DNA of 6,828 bases from JBBTQE01 sp038065775. GTDB lineage: Bacteria > Patescibacteriota > Patescibacteriia > Magasanikbacterales > GWA2-37-8. The first letter of the stretch is position 1. Each line of letters begins with the position of its first letter. The stretch is from NCBI GenBank assembly GCA_038065775.1, contig JBBTQE010000026.1:1-6828 (forward strand). The letters run 5' to 3'. The notes beneath the pieces are model-generated. The model saw nothing but the letters and a program-made list of their open reading frames with translations, searched no databases and had not been told where the DNA came from. A program made the position numbers and the translations under genes. Shown here one piece after another: positions 1 through 6,069 of this stretch.

Positions 1-422
1 ATGCCGGCAAAAATGATGTTGGATCTAAGCAGCGCCGTTGATATAAATTTATTGTATAAACACCTCCACAACATCAGTATGCCAAAACCGACGAGTGTCG
101 TTAGCAGTAGTATTGTTTTAGGGGCAATCCCAATATTCGGGAGTATGTAAAAATAAATAATTCCCAAGCCCATCCAAATTGAAGCCGCGACTACGATGCG
201 TTGGAAAAAAGCCCAGTTATTTTTTGTTTTGTTGATATCATAGGCGCCTGCGATGAATAAAATTATGGCGGCTAAGAATAATAGTTGAGTCATCGGCAAG
301 ATGAATTCAACTAAATTTTTTCCCGGCATTTGCCAGTATCTTAAAAAAAGGGCGGTATACAGCCCAAGATATAATGCGGCTAAATCTCCAATCAACAAGG
401 TGGCCTGTTTGAGCCTAAGCAT
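1..422 (-). CDS. Polyprenyl-phosphate sugar-phosphate transferase, membrane N-terminus (partial)
   Basis: This is the first 140 codons of a gene that continues beyond base 1. The protein begins MLRLKQATLLIGDLAALYLG and has about four membrane segments near residues 8-28, 39-58, 76-93 and 102-120. The pattern GDLAALYLGLY, then LRYW, then an AGAYD turn after the second segment, then PNIGIAPKT before a helix ending in LWR, is the one I know from the N-terminal region (CoA_binding_3-like) of bacterial sugar transferases of the WbaP/EpsL type. Such enzymes move a hexose-1-phosphate from an NDP-sugar onto undecaprenyl phosphate and so start glycan assembly on the inner face of the membrane. The catalytic PF02397 domain should lie off the window, so this family call comes from the membrane part only. 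The ATG at 422 is the first after an in-frame TAA (434-432). A perfect TATAAT lies about 28 bases upstream on this strand. It is transcribed away from the glycan operon but probably initiates the same product. Confidence 0.8.
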   Translation of the reverse strand, partial: MLRLKQATLLIGDLAALYLGLYTALFLRYWQMPGKNLVEFILPMTQLLFLAAIILFIAGAYDINKTKNNWAFFQRIVVAASIWMGLGIIYFYILPNIGIAPKTILLLTTLVGFGILMLWRCLYNKFISTALLRSNIIFAG

Positions 423-446
423 AGCATGGAATTAATTGTAGTTTTG

Positions 447-459
447 TTGTATTATACAA
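447..459. promoter_or_regulatory. Symmetric divergent -10 promoter element
   Basis: TTGTATTATACAA is a perfect inverted repeat around a single central base (453). Read on the minus strand it contains a perfect TATAAT (456 to 451), which would place transcription start near 444 and give a leader of about 22 bases for the sugar transferase. Read on the plus strand it offers TATTAT (450-455), with start near 462, just before the protease gene. I see no good -35 at 16-18 bp spacing in either direction; a TTGACC on the minus strand (475-470) is only 13 bases away. The two start codons flank this site closely, so one shared, bidirectional promoter is the simplest reading. This is inferred from sequence alone. 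Confidence 0.5.
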
Positions 460-462
460 GGA
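458..462 (+). promoter_or_regulatory. Candidate ribosome binding site for the protease gene
   Basis: AAGGA lies 5 bases before the ATG at 468 and is the main reason for choosing that start. The caveat is that a transcript starting from the TATTAT at 450-455 would begin at about 462 and would not include this site. In that case the ATG at 486, with a ~24-base leader, would be the better start. Confidence 0.4.
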
Positions 463-467
463 TACCT

Positions 468-1994
468 ATGGTCAAAGCATACCTTATGGAATGGCAAAAA
501 TCAAGTGTCGCGTTGCTATTGGCGATCGTTTTTGTTTCTTTTAATTTTGCGGAAGCGCGTGTCCCAGATGACCCGAGATTTTTTGATCAGGAGCCTGTTT
601 ATAGGCAAATTTCAGCTCCTGGCGCATGGGATTACGCGACTAGCTCTGAAAAAGTGGTTGTGGCGGTAATTGATACCGGAGTTGATATAAACAACGCTGA
701 TTTGGAAGCTAATGTTTGGGTTAATACCGGGGAAATTGCCCCCAATGGGTTAGACGACGACGGTAACGGTTACATAGATGATGTTAATGGGTGGAATTTT
801 GTGGAAAATAACAATAAAATTAATATTCCCGACATAATCGGCGCCGACGATTCAGGAGCTGTCAGCCATGGAACAGTGCTTGCAGGTTTGGTTGGCGCGG
901 TTGGCAATAATGGCATCCACGGAGCCGGAATGAGTTGGAAAGTGAAACTCATGCCAATCAGAGCGATTGATAATAGCGGCGGCGGTTCGCTCGCGACCGT
1001 GTCAAACGCGGTTGATTATGCGGTTAAAAATGGAGCCGATATAATTGTTACCAGTTTTGTAGGCGTAGAAAGCAACTCTATTTTTAAAGAAAGTTTTTAC
1101 AATGCTTACAAAAAAGGCGTGCTGGTGGTTTCTGCGGCCGGCAACAACGCTGATTTTGAGGGTGATTTTTATAAAACAAAAAGGTATCCGGTTTGTCTTG
1201 ACGCGGGCGGTGAAGTTAATTGGATTTTGGGGGTGACTTCGGTTGACTTGCGCGATAAGGTCAGTATGTTTGCCAATACCGGAGAATGCGTTGATTTGTC
1301 AGTGCCGGGAGAAGGTATCTATAGCACGCAGAAATACGCGCCACAATCGGGTTTTAGCAAGGAATTTGACGGCCCGTGGTATGGAAGCAGTTTTTCAGTC
1401 CCGCTAGTTGCCGGTACGGCCGCTTTGTTAAAATCAATAAGGCCGGAGTGGCGCGTGAATGAATTAATTGAAGCTATTTTAAAAAGTTCTGACGATATTG
1501 AGCCTCTCAATCCTTCATATGTTGGTAAAATAGGTTATGGCCGGCTGAATGTTTTGCGGGCAGTGACTTTGGCTTTGGAGTCAGCGCCAAAAGCCATCGT
1601 TCCGGAGACGCCGCTTGTTTTTGACGCCAAGCTAGTCAAGAAGAATAAAAATTACATTGTTCGCGTGTCATCAAATAAAAAAATCTTGCGCGAGTTTTTA
1701 TTGCCAAATTATTCGGAGAAATCCAGTAAATGGGCAACAGTAGAGGGCCTATTGATTTTGGCTGATTTGAAGAAAGGAAAATTAACTGTAAATACATGGG
1801 ATTGGTCCGGGAGGAAAAAATTAACGAATTTGGTTTTATCCGGTATAACTTCTTTCTCAAGTTTAAAAATTGATACTGTATGGGGCGATAGTCCAAACGC
1901 GATTTTGTTTGTAAAAAGGGCAGGCGAGAACCAGAGATTGATTATAGATTTGCCGAGCAGAAGTTGGAAGGCGGAAGAATGGGGGAAGAATTAG
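468..1994 (+). CDS. Secreted S8 (subtilisin-like) serine protease
   Basis: An extracellular or cell-surface endopeptidase. With ATG 468 as residue 1 the protein has 508 residues. A signal peptide is visible: hydrophobic run from VALLLAIVFVSF, then FAEA, with probable cleavage after Ala30. The catalytic triad is complete: Asp69 in AVIDTGVD, His134 in VSHGT, and Ser308 in GSSFSVP, with oxyanion Asn226 in SAAGNN. The segment NGLDDDGNGYIDDVNGW (about 93-109) is the acidic, probably calcium-binding loop common in thermitase-like S8 enzymes. The motif around the serine is unusual: most relatives have GTSMAxP. After the protease domain (ends about 370) come some 135 residues predicted to be mostly beta strands, rich in Lys and Trp, which I do not recognise; no C-terminal anchor is seen. 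Alternative starts are ATG 486, also compatible with the signal peptide, and ATG 426, which lies upstream of the likely promoter. The substrate is unknown; trimming of surface proteins or scavenging of peptides are both possible. Confidence 0.9.
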   Translation: MVKAYLMEWQKSSVALLLAIVFVSFNFAEARVPDDPRFFDQEPVYRQISAPGAWDYATSSEKVVVAVIDTGVDINNADLEANVWVNTGEIAPNGLDDDGNGYIDDVNGWNFVENNNKINIPDIIGADDSGAVSHGTVLAGLVGAVGNNGIHGAGMSWKVKLMPIRAIDNSGGGSLATVSNAVDYAVKNGADIIVTSFVGVESNSIFKESFYNAYKKGVLVVSAAGNNADFEGDFYKTKRYPVCLDAGGEVNWILGVTSVDLRDKVSMFANTGECVDLSVPGEGIYSTQKYAPQSGFSKEFDGPWYGSSFSVPLVAGTAALLKSIRPEWRVNELIEAILKSSDDIEPLNPSYVGKIGYGRLNVLRAVTLALESAPKAIVPETPLVFDAKLVKKNKNYIVRVSSNKKILREFLLPNYSEKSSKWATVEGLLILADLKKGKLTVNTWDWSGRKKLTNLVLSGITSFSSLKIDTVWGDSPNAILFVKRAGENQRLIIDLPSRSWKAEEWGKN

Positions 1995-2006
1995 CCTTTA
2001 ACAACA

Positions 2007-2019
2007 TTTGCGCCGCAAA
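2007..2019. repeat. Short perfect palindrome upstream of the operon promoter
   Basis: TTTGCGCCGCAAA is symmetric about base 2013 and sits 3 bases upstream of the -35 box of the operon promoter. The one-base centre makes it unsuitable as a terminator hairpin, so it is not evidence for transcription stopping after the protease gene. It could be an operator for a dimeric regulator, or chance; no regulator gene is visible in the window. Confidence 0.3.
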
Positions 2020-2022
2020 ACA

Positions 2023-2051
2023 TTGTCAACCATAAGGAATGATGATACAAT
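2023..2051 (+). promoter_or_regulatory. Sigma70-type promoter of the glycan operon
   Basis: TTGTCA (2023-2028) and TACAAT (2046-2051) each match the sigma70 consensus at five of six bases and are separated by the ideal 17 bases. The expected start is near 2058, giving an AT-rich leader of about 32 bases before the ATG at 2090. The leader has no evident Shine-Dalgarno site. This is the only strong promoter I can see ahead of the six-gene run. Confidence 0.65.
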
Positions 2052-2089
2052 TTAAATATTAGAATTTAGATTTTAGCAATTTTTTATAT

Positions 2090-3118
2090 ATGACAGACAC
2101 TCCGATTTTTGAGAAAAAAAACGTATTGGTAACCGGGGGCGCCGGTTTTATTGGGACGCATCTTTGCGAGCGGCTTTTGAAAGAGGCAAAAGTGATTTGT
2201 CTTGACGATTTTTCTAATTCTCATGCTACCAATATTCAGCATTTATTGCAGTATCCTGATTTTGAATTTATCAAATATGACGCTAATCAGCCGATTGATC
2301 TGAACAAATTTGGTGAGTTGGAAAAATTTAGAGTTAAGTTTCAGGGGGTTCAGGAAATTTATCATTTGGCCTGCCCGACCAGTCCGCTTGATTTTGAAAA
2401 ACTTAAGATGAAATCATTGTGGGCAAATTCTTCGGCCATGATTAATACTTTAGATTTGGCCGTAAAATATCGCGCTAAATACATCTTTACTTCAAGTTCG
2501 GTTATTTACGGAAACGCGACTGACCAGAAACAAATATTTAAGGAAGGCGATCAGGGAATTGTTGACCACTTGTCTCCAAGAGCTTGCTATGACGAGGGTA
2601 AGAGATTCGCCGAGACATGCGTTGAAACTTATAGGCAAGTGTATGGCGTTGATGCCAAAATCGCTCGTGTATTCACTACGTATGGCCCGCGCATGAAATT
2701 GTTTGAAGGGCAGATGATTCCTGATTTTATTATTAACGCGTTGAATGGGAAAGATATAATCATTTATGGCGATGAAAGTTTTTCAACATCGCTTTGTTAT
2801 GTTACCGACATTGTTGACGGGCTGGTAAGACTGATGTCAAGCGCGCCCGATACTAAAATAGTAAATTTAGGCGATGACCGGATTGTTAAAATGGCCGATG
2901 TCGCCAAGATGATCGTAAAAATGACGAGTTCATCCTCAAAGATTGTTTTTGAAAAATCTTTGCTTTTCTTGACAAGAAAGGGCGCTCCGGATTTAGTATA
3001 TGTAAAAGGGGCTTTGGGCTGGATGCCTCTTGTCAGGCTTGAGGATGGACTTGAAAAAACGATAGATTATACGATTGCAAACAAAGAGGCGCTACTTTTT
3101 GATCGGAAAGCTAGTTAG
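2090..3118 (+). CDS. NAD-dependent nucleotide-sugar epimerase/decarboxylase-like SDR
   Basis: A 342-residue extended short-chain dehydrogenase/reductase that should remodel a nucleotide sugar in the cytoplasm. Visible elements: the Rossmann NAD motif TGGAGFIG (15-22), an acidic Asp39 at the end of strand 2 that would bind the NAD ribose, YHLACPTSP (91-99), and the catalytic Tyr167-x3-Lys171 in RACYDEGKR. YHLACPxSP, RACYDEGKR, TYGPRM and the late LGWMP segment are shared with UDP-glucuronate decarboxylases (UXS). However, the active-site strand reads TSSSVIYG, whereas UXS enzymes have STSEVYG with a catalytic Glu; that position is Val138 here, as in 4-epimerases that lack the acid. So the UXS-like frame is clear, but decarboxylation is doubtful and epimerisation or another 4-keto chemistry is possible. 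First gene of the operon; the next gene starts 3 bases after its stop. Confidence 0.85.
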   Translation: MTDTPIFEKKNVLVTGGAGFIGTHLCERLLKEAKVICLDDFSNSHATNIQHLLQYPDFEFIKYDANQPIDLNKFGELEKFRVKFQGVQEIYHLACPTSPLDFEKLKMKSLWANSSAMINTLDLAVKYRAKYIFTSSSVIYGNATDQKQIFKEGDQGIVDHLSPRACYDEGKRFAETCVETYRQVYGVDAKIARVFTTYGPRMKLFEGQMIPDFIINALNGKDIIIYGDESFSTSLCYVTDIVDGLVRLMSSAPDTKIVNLGDDRIVKMADVAKMIVKMTSSSSKIVFEKSLLFLTRKGAPDLVYVKGALGWMPLVRLEDGLEKTIDYTIANKEALLFDRKAS

Positions 3119-3121
3119 TTT

Positions 3122-3784
3122 ATGGTATTTATTGTCATACCGGCGTTTAATGAAGAAGAGTCAATAGGTCGCGTAATGGGAGGTCTTTTTGAACATGGAT
3201 ATAAGAATATTATTGTGGTTGATGATGGCTCAACGGATAATACTCGCGAGGTTGCCGGCAGTATGGGCGCACATGTAGTAAGCCATGAAATTAATAGAGG
3301 ACAGGGCGCTTCTTTGCAAACTGGAAATGAATGCGCGTTGAGTATGGGCGCGCGATTAGTCGTCCATTTTGACGCTGATGGCCAATTTAACCCTGCCGAT
3401 ATTAAGTCCGCGATTAAAATTCTGGAAGAAAAAAATTTGGATGTCGTGCTTGGCTCAAGATTTTTAGATGGACGCTCTAATATCCCATGGACAAAAAGAC
3501 ACATTCTTTTTCCATTGGGCAGGCTGATCAACAGAATTATTACAGGGGTGAAGCTTTCCGACGCTCACAATGGTTTTCGGGTTCTTACTAGGCGGGCTCT
3601 TGAGAAACTCCACATAAATCACGATAGAATGGCTCATAATTCTGAAATAATTAAACTCCTTAAACAACAAAATTTAGCCCATATTGAACATCCGGTCGAG
3701 GTCATGTACCATGAATATGGGCAGGGTTTTTCCGGCGGAATCAAAATTTTATTAGAGTTATTGCGCGGAAAATTTCTTAATTAG
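3122..3784 (+). CDS. GT2 glycosyltransferase, polyprenyl-phosphate sugar synthase type
   Basis: A 220-residue GT-A fold enzyme of family GT2 (DPM1/GacI-like group). It most likely transfers a sugar from an NDP-sugar to polyprenyl phosphate at the inner membrane face. Motifs in order: IPAFNEEE (6-13), VVDDGSTDN (32-40) for nucleotide binding, NRGQGASLQTG (58-68), the metal-binding DAD (84-86), GSRF (111-114), DAHNGFRV (147-154) and RMAHNSEI (169-176). The last two are typical of the subgroup found next to DUF2304. The protein ends at about residue 220 without membrane helices, unlike GtrB-type relatives with C-terminal membrane segments, so it probably relies on the DUF2304 protein encoded 1 base downstream for membrane attachment or stimulation. 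The sugar cannot be told from sequence. Confidence 0.9.
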   Translation: MVFIVIPAFNEEESIGRVMGGLFEHGYKNIIVVDDGSTDNTREVAGSMGAHVVSHEINRGQGASLQTGNECALSMGARLVVHFDADGQFNPADIKSAIKILEEKNLDVVLGSRFLDGRSNIPWTKRHILFPLGRLINRIITGVKLSDAHNGFRVLTRRALEKLHINHDRMAHNSEIIKLLKQQNLAHIEHPVEVMYHEYGQGFSGGIKILLELLRGKFLN

Positions 3785-3785
3785 T

Positions 3786-4124
3786 ATGATTATACAGATA
3801 TTATTAATTTGTTTTTTTGTTTTCGCGATGATTAGAGTTGTTGCCAGGTATAGGTTGGGGGATTTGATGAAAGACGGGCTGGTCATGTGGTTAATTTTTT
3901 GGGTTTCGGCTTCATTTGTCGTGGCCATGCCCGACTTCACTTACTATCTTGCTCGATTGGTCGGAGTTGGAAGGGGAGCGGATTTGATAGTATATATTTC
4001 GCTCGTTATTTTATTTTTTGTTTTTTTTAGATTAATGGTTAAGCAAGAAAAACTTAACAGGGATATAACGAAATTGACCCGTAAAATCGCTTTGAACGAA
4101 AAGAAAGAAGAAACGAAAGTATGA
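3786..4124 (+). CDS. DUF2304 small membrane protein, partner of the GT2 enzyme
   Basis: A 112-residue protein with three membrane segments near residues 2-20, 32-48 and 66-84. A basic/charged helix follows from 85 to the end (KQEKLNRDITKLTRK) that probably lies in the cytoplasm and may form a coiled coil. VGRGADLIVY (60-69) just before the third segment is the DUF2304 (PF10066) signature. Proteins of this type are repeatedly encoded beside GT2 enzymes. The best-studied comparison I know is streptococcal GacJ, a small membrane protein that binds and stimulates the polyprenyl-phosphate GlcNAc transferase GacI. By analogy this one would anchor or activate the preceding GT2. It is inserted tightly between two glycosyltransferase genes: 1 base after the first, and its stop codon overlaps the start of the next (ATGA). 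Confidence 0.85.
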   Translation: MIIQILLICFFVFAMIRVVARYRLGDLMKDGLVMWLIFWVSASFVVAMPDFTYYLARLVGVGRGADLIVYISLVILFFVFFRLMVKQEKLNRDITKLTRKIALNEKKEETKV

Positions 4125-5239
4125 AAATCGCGCAAATTGTTTCCACATTTCCTCCCAATATCGGTGGCATGGGAAATGTGTGTAGAAGCGAATCACAGTT
4201 TCTTTCTGATAGCGGACACGATGTTACCGTCTTCACTTTAAAGTATCCAAAAATCACATATGACGATTCTATCTATCAATTCAATGTTGTCCGGCTACAG
4301 CCATTGTTTCGCATGGGCAACGCCGGTGTCGTGCCACAAATTTCTTCAATGTTAAAACAATTTGATCTGGTGCATTTACATTATCCGTTTTACGGGCTAT
4401 TCCTTTCTGGCCTTTGTGAAAAACCGCTGATCATCTCGTACCAAATGGACGCGCGCCCGAGCGGTTTCATTAAGAAGTTTTTGCAAAAAATTTATGATAG
4501 TTTGTTCCCGCGCAAAATGTTTGCTGTAGCAAAAAAAATAATCGTTGGAGACAAAGAATATTTTGATGCCTCACGATTCGCCTCGCATATTGACAAGAAC
4601 AAAGTTATAGAAATACCAAATGGAGTTGACACAAAAGTATTTAAACGTTTGCCGGTAGATTTGCGGGATGTGAATTTGGAAGAATTATCTGGGAAAAAGA
4701 TACTGCTTTTTGTGGCAAATTTAATGCCCCTAAAAAGAGTTGATTTGGCGATTAAGGCGATGACATTAATAAATGATAAAAATGTGCGCTTGGTCGTAGT
4801 TGGCGGCGGTAATTATTTGAAAAAATATAAAAAAATGGCTAATGATTTGGGTGCGGGGGAGAAAATCTTTTTTATGGGCTCTTGTCCAAATGATGTGCAG
4901 GTTTCTGATTATTACAATATTGCCGATTGTCTTATTATGTCGTCTGATTATGAGTCGTTTGCTTTAGTCATTGTTGAAGCCATGGCATGTTGTTTGCCGG
5001 TTATTGGCACTGATATTCCCGGGATAAGGAATAGAATCCGCGACGGAGTTGATGGCTTTTTATTTAAGCAAGGTTCAGCCGAAAGTCTGGCCGAGCGAAT
5101 AAATCAGATTTTAGCAATGCCGGCGGACAAATTAAAAGAGATGGGCGAGCATGGGCGAAGCAGAGTTATAGAAAAATATAGCTGGCATAGACATATGGAA
5201 AGTCTGGAGAGTTTGTATCAAGGATTGCTTGCCAATTAA
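4121..5239 (+). CDS. GT4 family glycosyltransferase (GT-B fold)
   Basis: A full-length 372-residue retaining glycosyltransferase that should add a sugar from an NDP-donor to the lipid-linked glycan at the cytoplasmic membrane face. The N-terminal acceptor domain (about 1-165) opens MKIAQIVSTFPPNIGGMGN with the glycine loop at 15-18 and has DLVHLHYP (82-89). The C-terminal donor domain follows IPNGVD (165-170) and shows VANLMPLKRVD (198-208) with Lys205 in the phosphate-contacting position, VVVGGG (205-210 of the usual second strand, here 215-220), and the E-x7-E motif Glu278...Glu286 (ESFALVIVE), then MACCLPVIGTDIPG. It ends with the usual crossover helix (YSWHRHMESLESLYQGLL). Length is normal for the family. 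Start and preceding stop share ATGA, suggesting translational coupling with the DUF2304 gene; a purine-rich stretch (AAGAAAGAAGAAACGAAAG) lies just upstream. Confidence 0.92.
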   Translation: MKIAQIVSTFPPNIGGMGNVCRSESQFLSDSGHDVTVFTLKYPKITYDDSIYQFNVVRLQPLFRMGNAGVVPQISSMLKQFDLVHLHYPFYGLFLSGLCEKPLIISYQMDARPSGFIKKFLQKIYDSLFPRKMFAVAKKIIVGDKEYFDASRFASHIDKNKVIEIPNGVDTKVFKRLPVDLRDVNLEELSGKKILLFVANLMPLKRVDLAIKAMTLINDKNVRLVVVGGGNYLKKYKKMANDLGAGEKIFFMGSCPNDVQVSDYYNIADCLIMSSDYESFALVIVEAMACCLPVIGTDIPGIRNRIRDGVDGFLFKQGSAESLAERINQILAMPADKLKEMGEHGRSRVIEKYSWHRHMESLESLYQGLLAN

Positions 5240-5243
5240 GTAT

Positions 5244-6065
5244 ATGAGCGAATTTGATTACGAAAAGTCAATTTGGGGGAGGGGAACGGCGAGTTTGGAT
5301 TTTAAAAATCCAACAAGTTTTCGTTTGAGTCAGGGGTTGTCGGCGATTGCCGGCTTGAAACAGGGCGCGAAAGTTTTGGAAATCGGATGCGGGGTCGGGC
5401 GGTTTATCCGCGCTATAAAAAAATTAAAACCGGAGTTAGATTGTTATGGTTGTGATATCAGCAAAAATGCCTTGGAAGCGGCTAAGCAAGCCAACGATGG
5501 AGTAGTTTATGATTTGAGTGGGCAAAAAGGCACATCATACGCAAGCGGTTTTTTTGACGCGGTTCTCATTTTTGACGTGCTTGAGCATGTTGATGATCCG
5601 GACGCGATGCTTGCGGAAATTAATAGGATTATGAAACAGGGCGGGGTGTTTTATTGCCACGTGCCGTGCGAAGGCGATGTTTTATCCATGTGGCATTGGA
5701 TAAAAAAATTCATCAGACAGAAAGGGCATGAGCTGACCAGACAGTATGCCGGGCACATTAATTATTTTTCACGGCGATCGCTGTTTGATTTGTTTAGAAA
5801 AAATAATTTTAATATTACACGCGCGCGCTACAGCGAGCATCTTTTGGGGCAGGTCTTGGGCATTATGACTTTTTGGTCTCTGGATAGGGCGGTAAGGAAG
5901 AAAAAGCTGGCGCAGGTTAACAACGAAACATATTTTGCAAAAGAAAAAAGATTGCCAATTGTGAAATTTTTTAAAGATATTGTTAACGGATGGGTTTATT
6001 TGGAATCCGTTTTATTTTGTCGCATACCATCGCCGAATGTACATTTGGTGGTGATTAAGAAGTAG
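5244..6065 (+). CDS. Class I SAM-dependent methyltransferase
   Basis: A 273-residue methyltransferase (Methyltransf_11/23 type). With ATG 5244 as residue 1, motif I VLEIGCGVGRF is at 44-54 and binds SAM, the acidic residue after strand 2 is Asp71 in GCDIS, and the post-motif region FDAVLIFDVLEHVDDPDAML (104-123) with IMKQGGVFYCHVP is typical of small-molecule and glycan methyltransferases. The C-terminal third (about 150-273), containing GHINYFSRRSL, fits the substrate-facing cap seen in glycan-locus members, and a conserved-looking hydrophobic end (ESVLFCRIPSPNVHLVVIKK) follows. The target is likely a sugar or lipid-linked glycan, inferred from its neighbours. An upstream in-frame TTG at 5229, with AAGGA 4 bases before it, is a possible alternative start that would overlap the previous gene; I prefer ATG because it lies 4 bases after the previous stop, like the other junctions. 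Confidence 0.88.
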   Translation: MSEFDYEKSIWGRGTASLDFKNPTSFRLSQGLSAIAGLKQGAKVLEIGCGVGRFIRAIKKLKPELDCYGCDISKNALEAAKQANDGVVYDLSGQKGTSYASGFFDAVLIFDVLEHVDDPDAMLAEINRIMKQGGVFYCHVPCEGDVLSMWHWIKKFIRQKGHELTRQYAGHINYFSRRSLFDLFRKNNFNITRARYSEHLLGQVLGIMTFWSLDRAVRKKKLAQVNNETYFAKEKRLPIVKFFKDIVNGWVYLESVLFCRIPSPNVHLVVIKK

Positions 6066-6069
6066 TAGA

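Noticed and set aside
426..467. Upstream ATG at 426 as the start of the protease gene
   Set aside because: It precedes the likely -10 element at 447-459 and would place an extra hydrophobic stretch and a Pro/Arg segment ahead of an already complete signal peptide. ATG 468 has AAGGA at good spacing.
1995..2022. Intrinsic terminator after the protease gene
   Set aside because: The only dyad (2007-2019) has a one-base centre and no following T-run, so it cannot form a normal terminator hairpin.
3115..3531. 138-codon open frame on the minus strand inside the GT2 gene
   Set aside because: It lies wholly opposite a gene with strong, ordered GT2 motifs, and its translation shows no recognisable family or sensible domain pattern.
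4054..4257. Minus-strand open frame across the DUF2304/GT4 junction
   Set aside because: Both plus-strand genes here are well supported and overlap in the usual ATGA way; the antisense product has no recognisable features.
5229..5243. TTG start for the methyltransferase
   Set aside because: It adds only MPIKY and overlaps the upstream gene. ATG 5244 gives a 4-base gap like the other junctions, although the AAGGA before the TTG keeps this option open.
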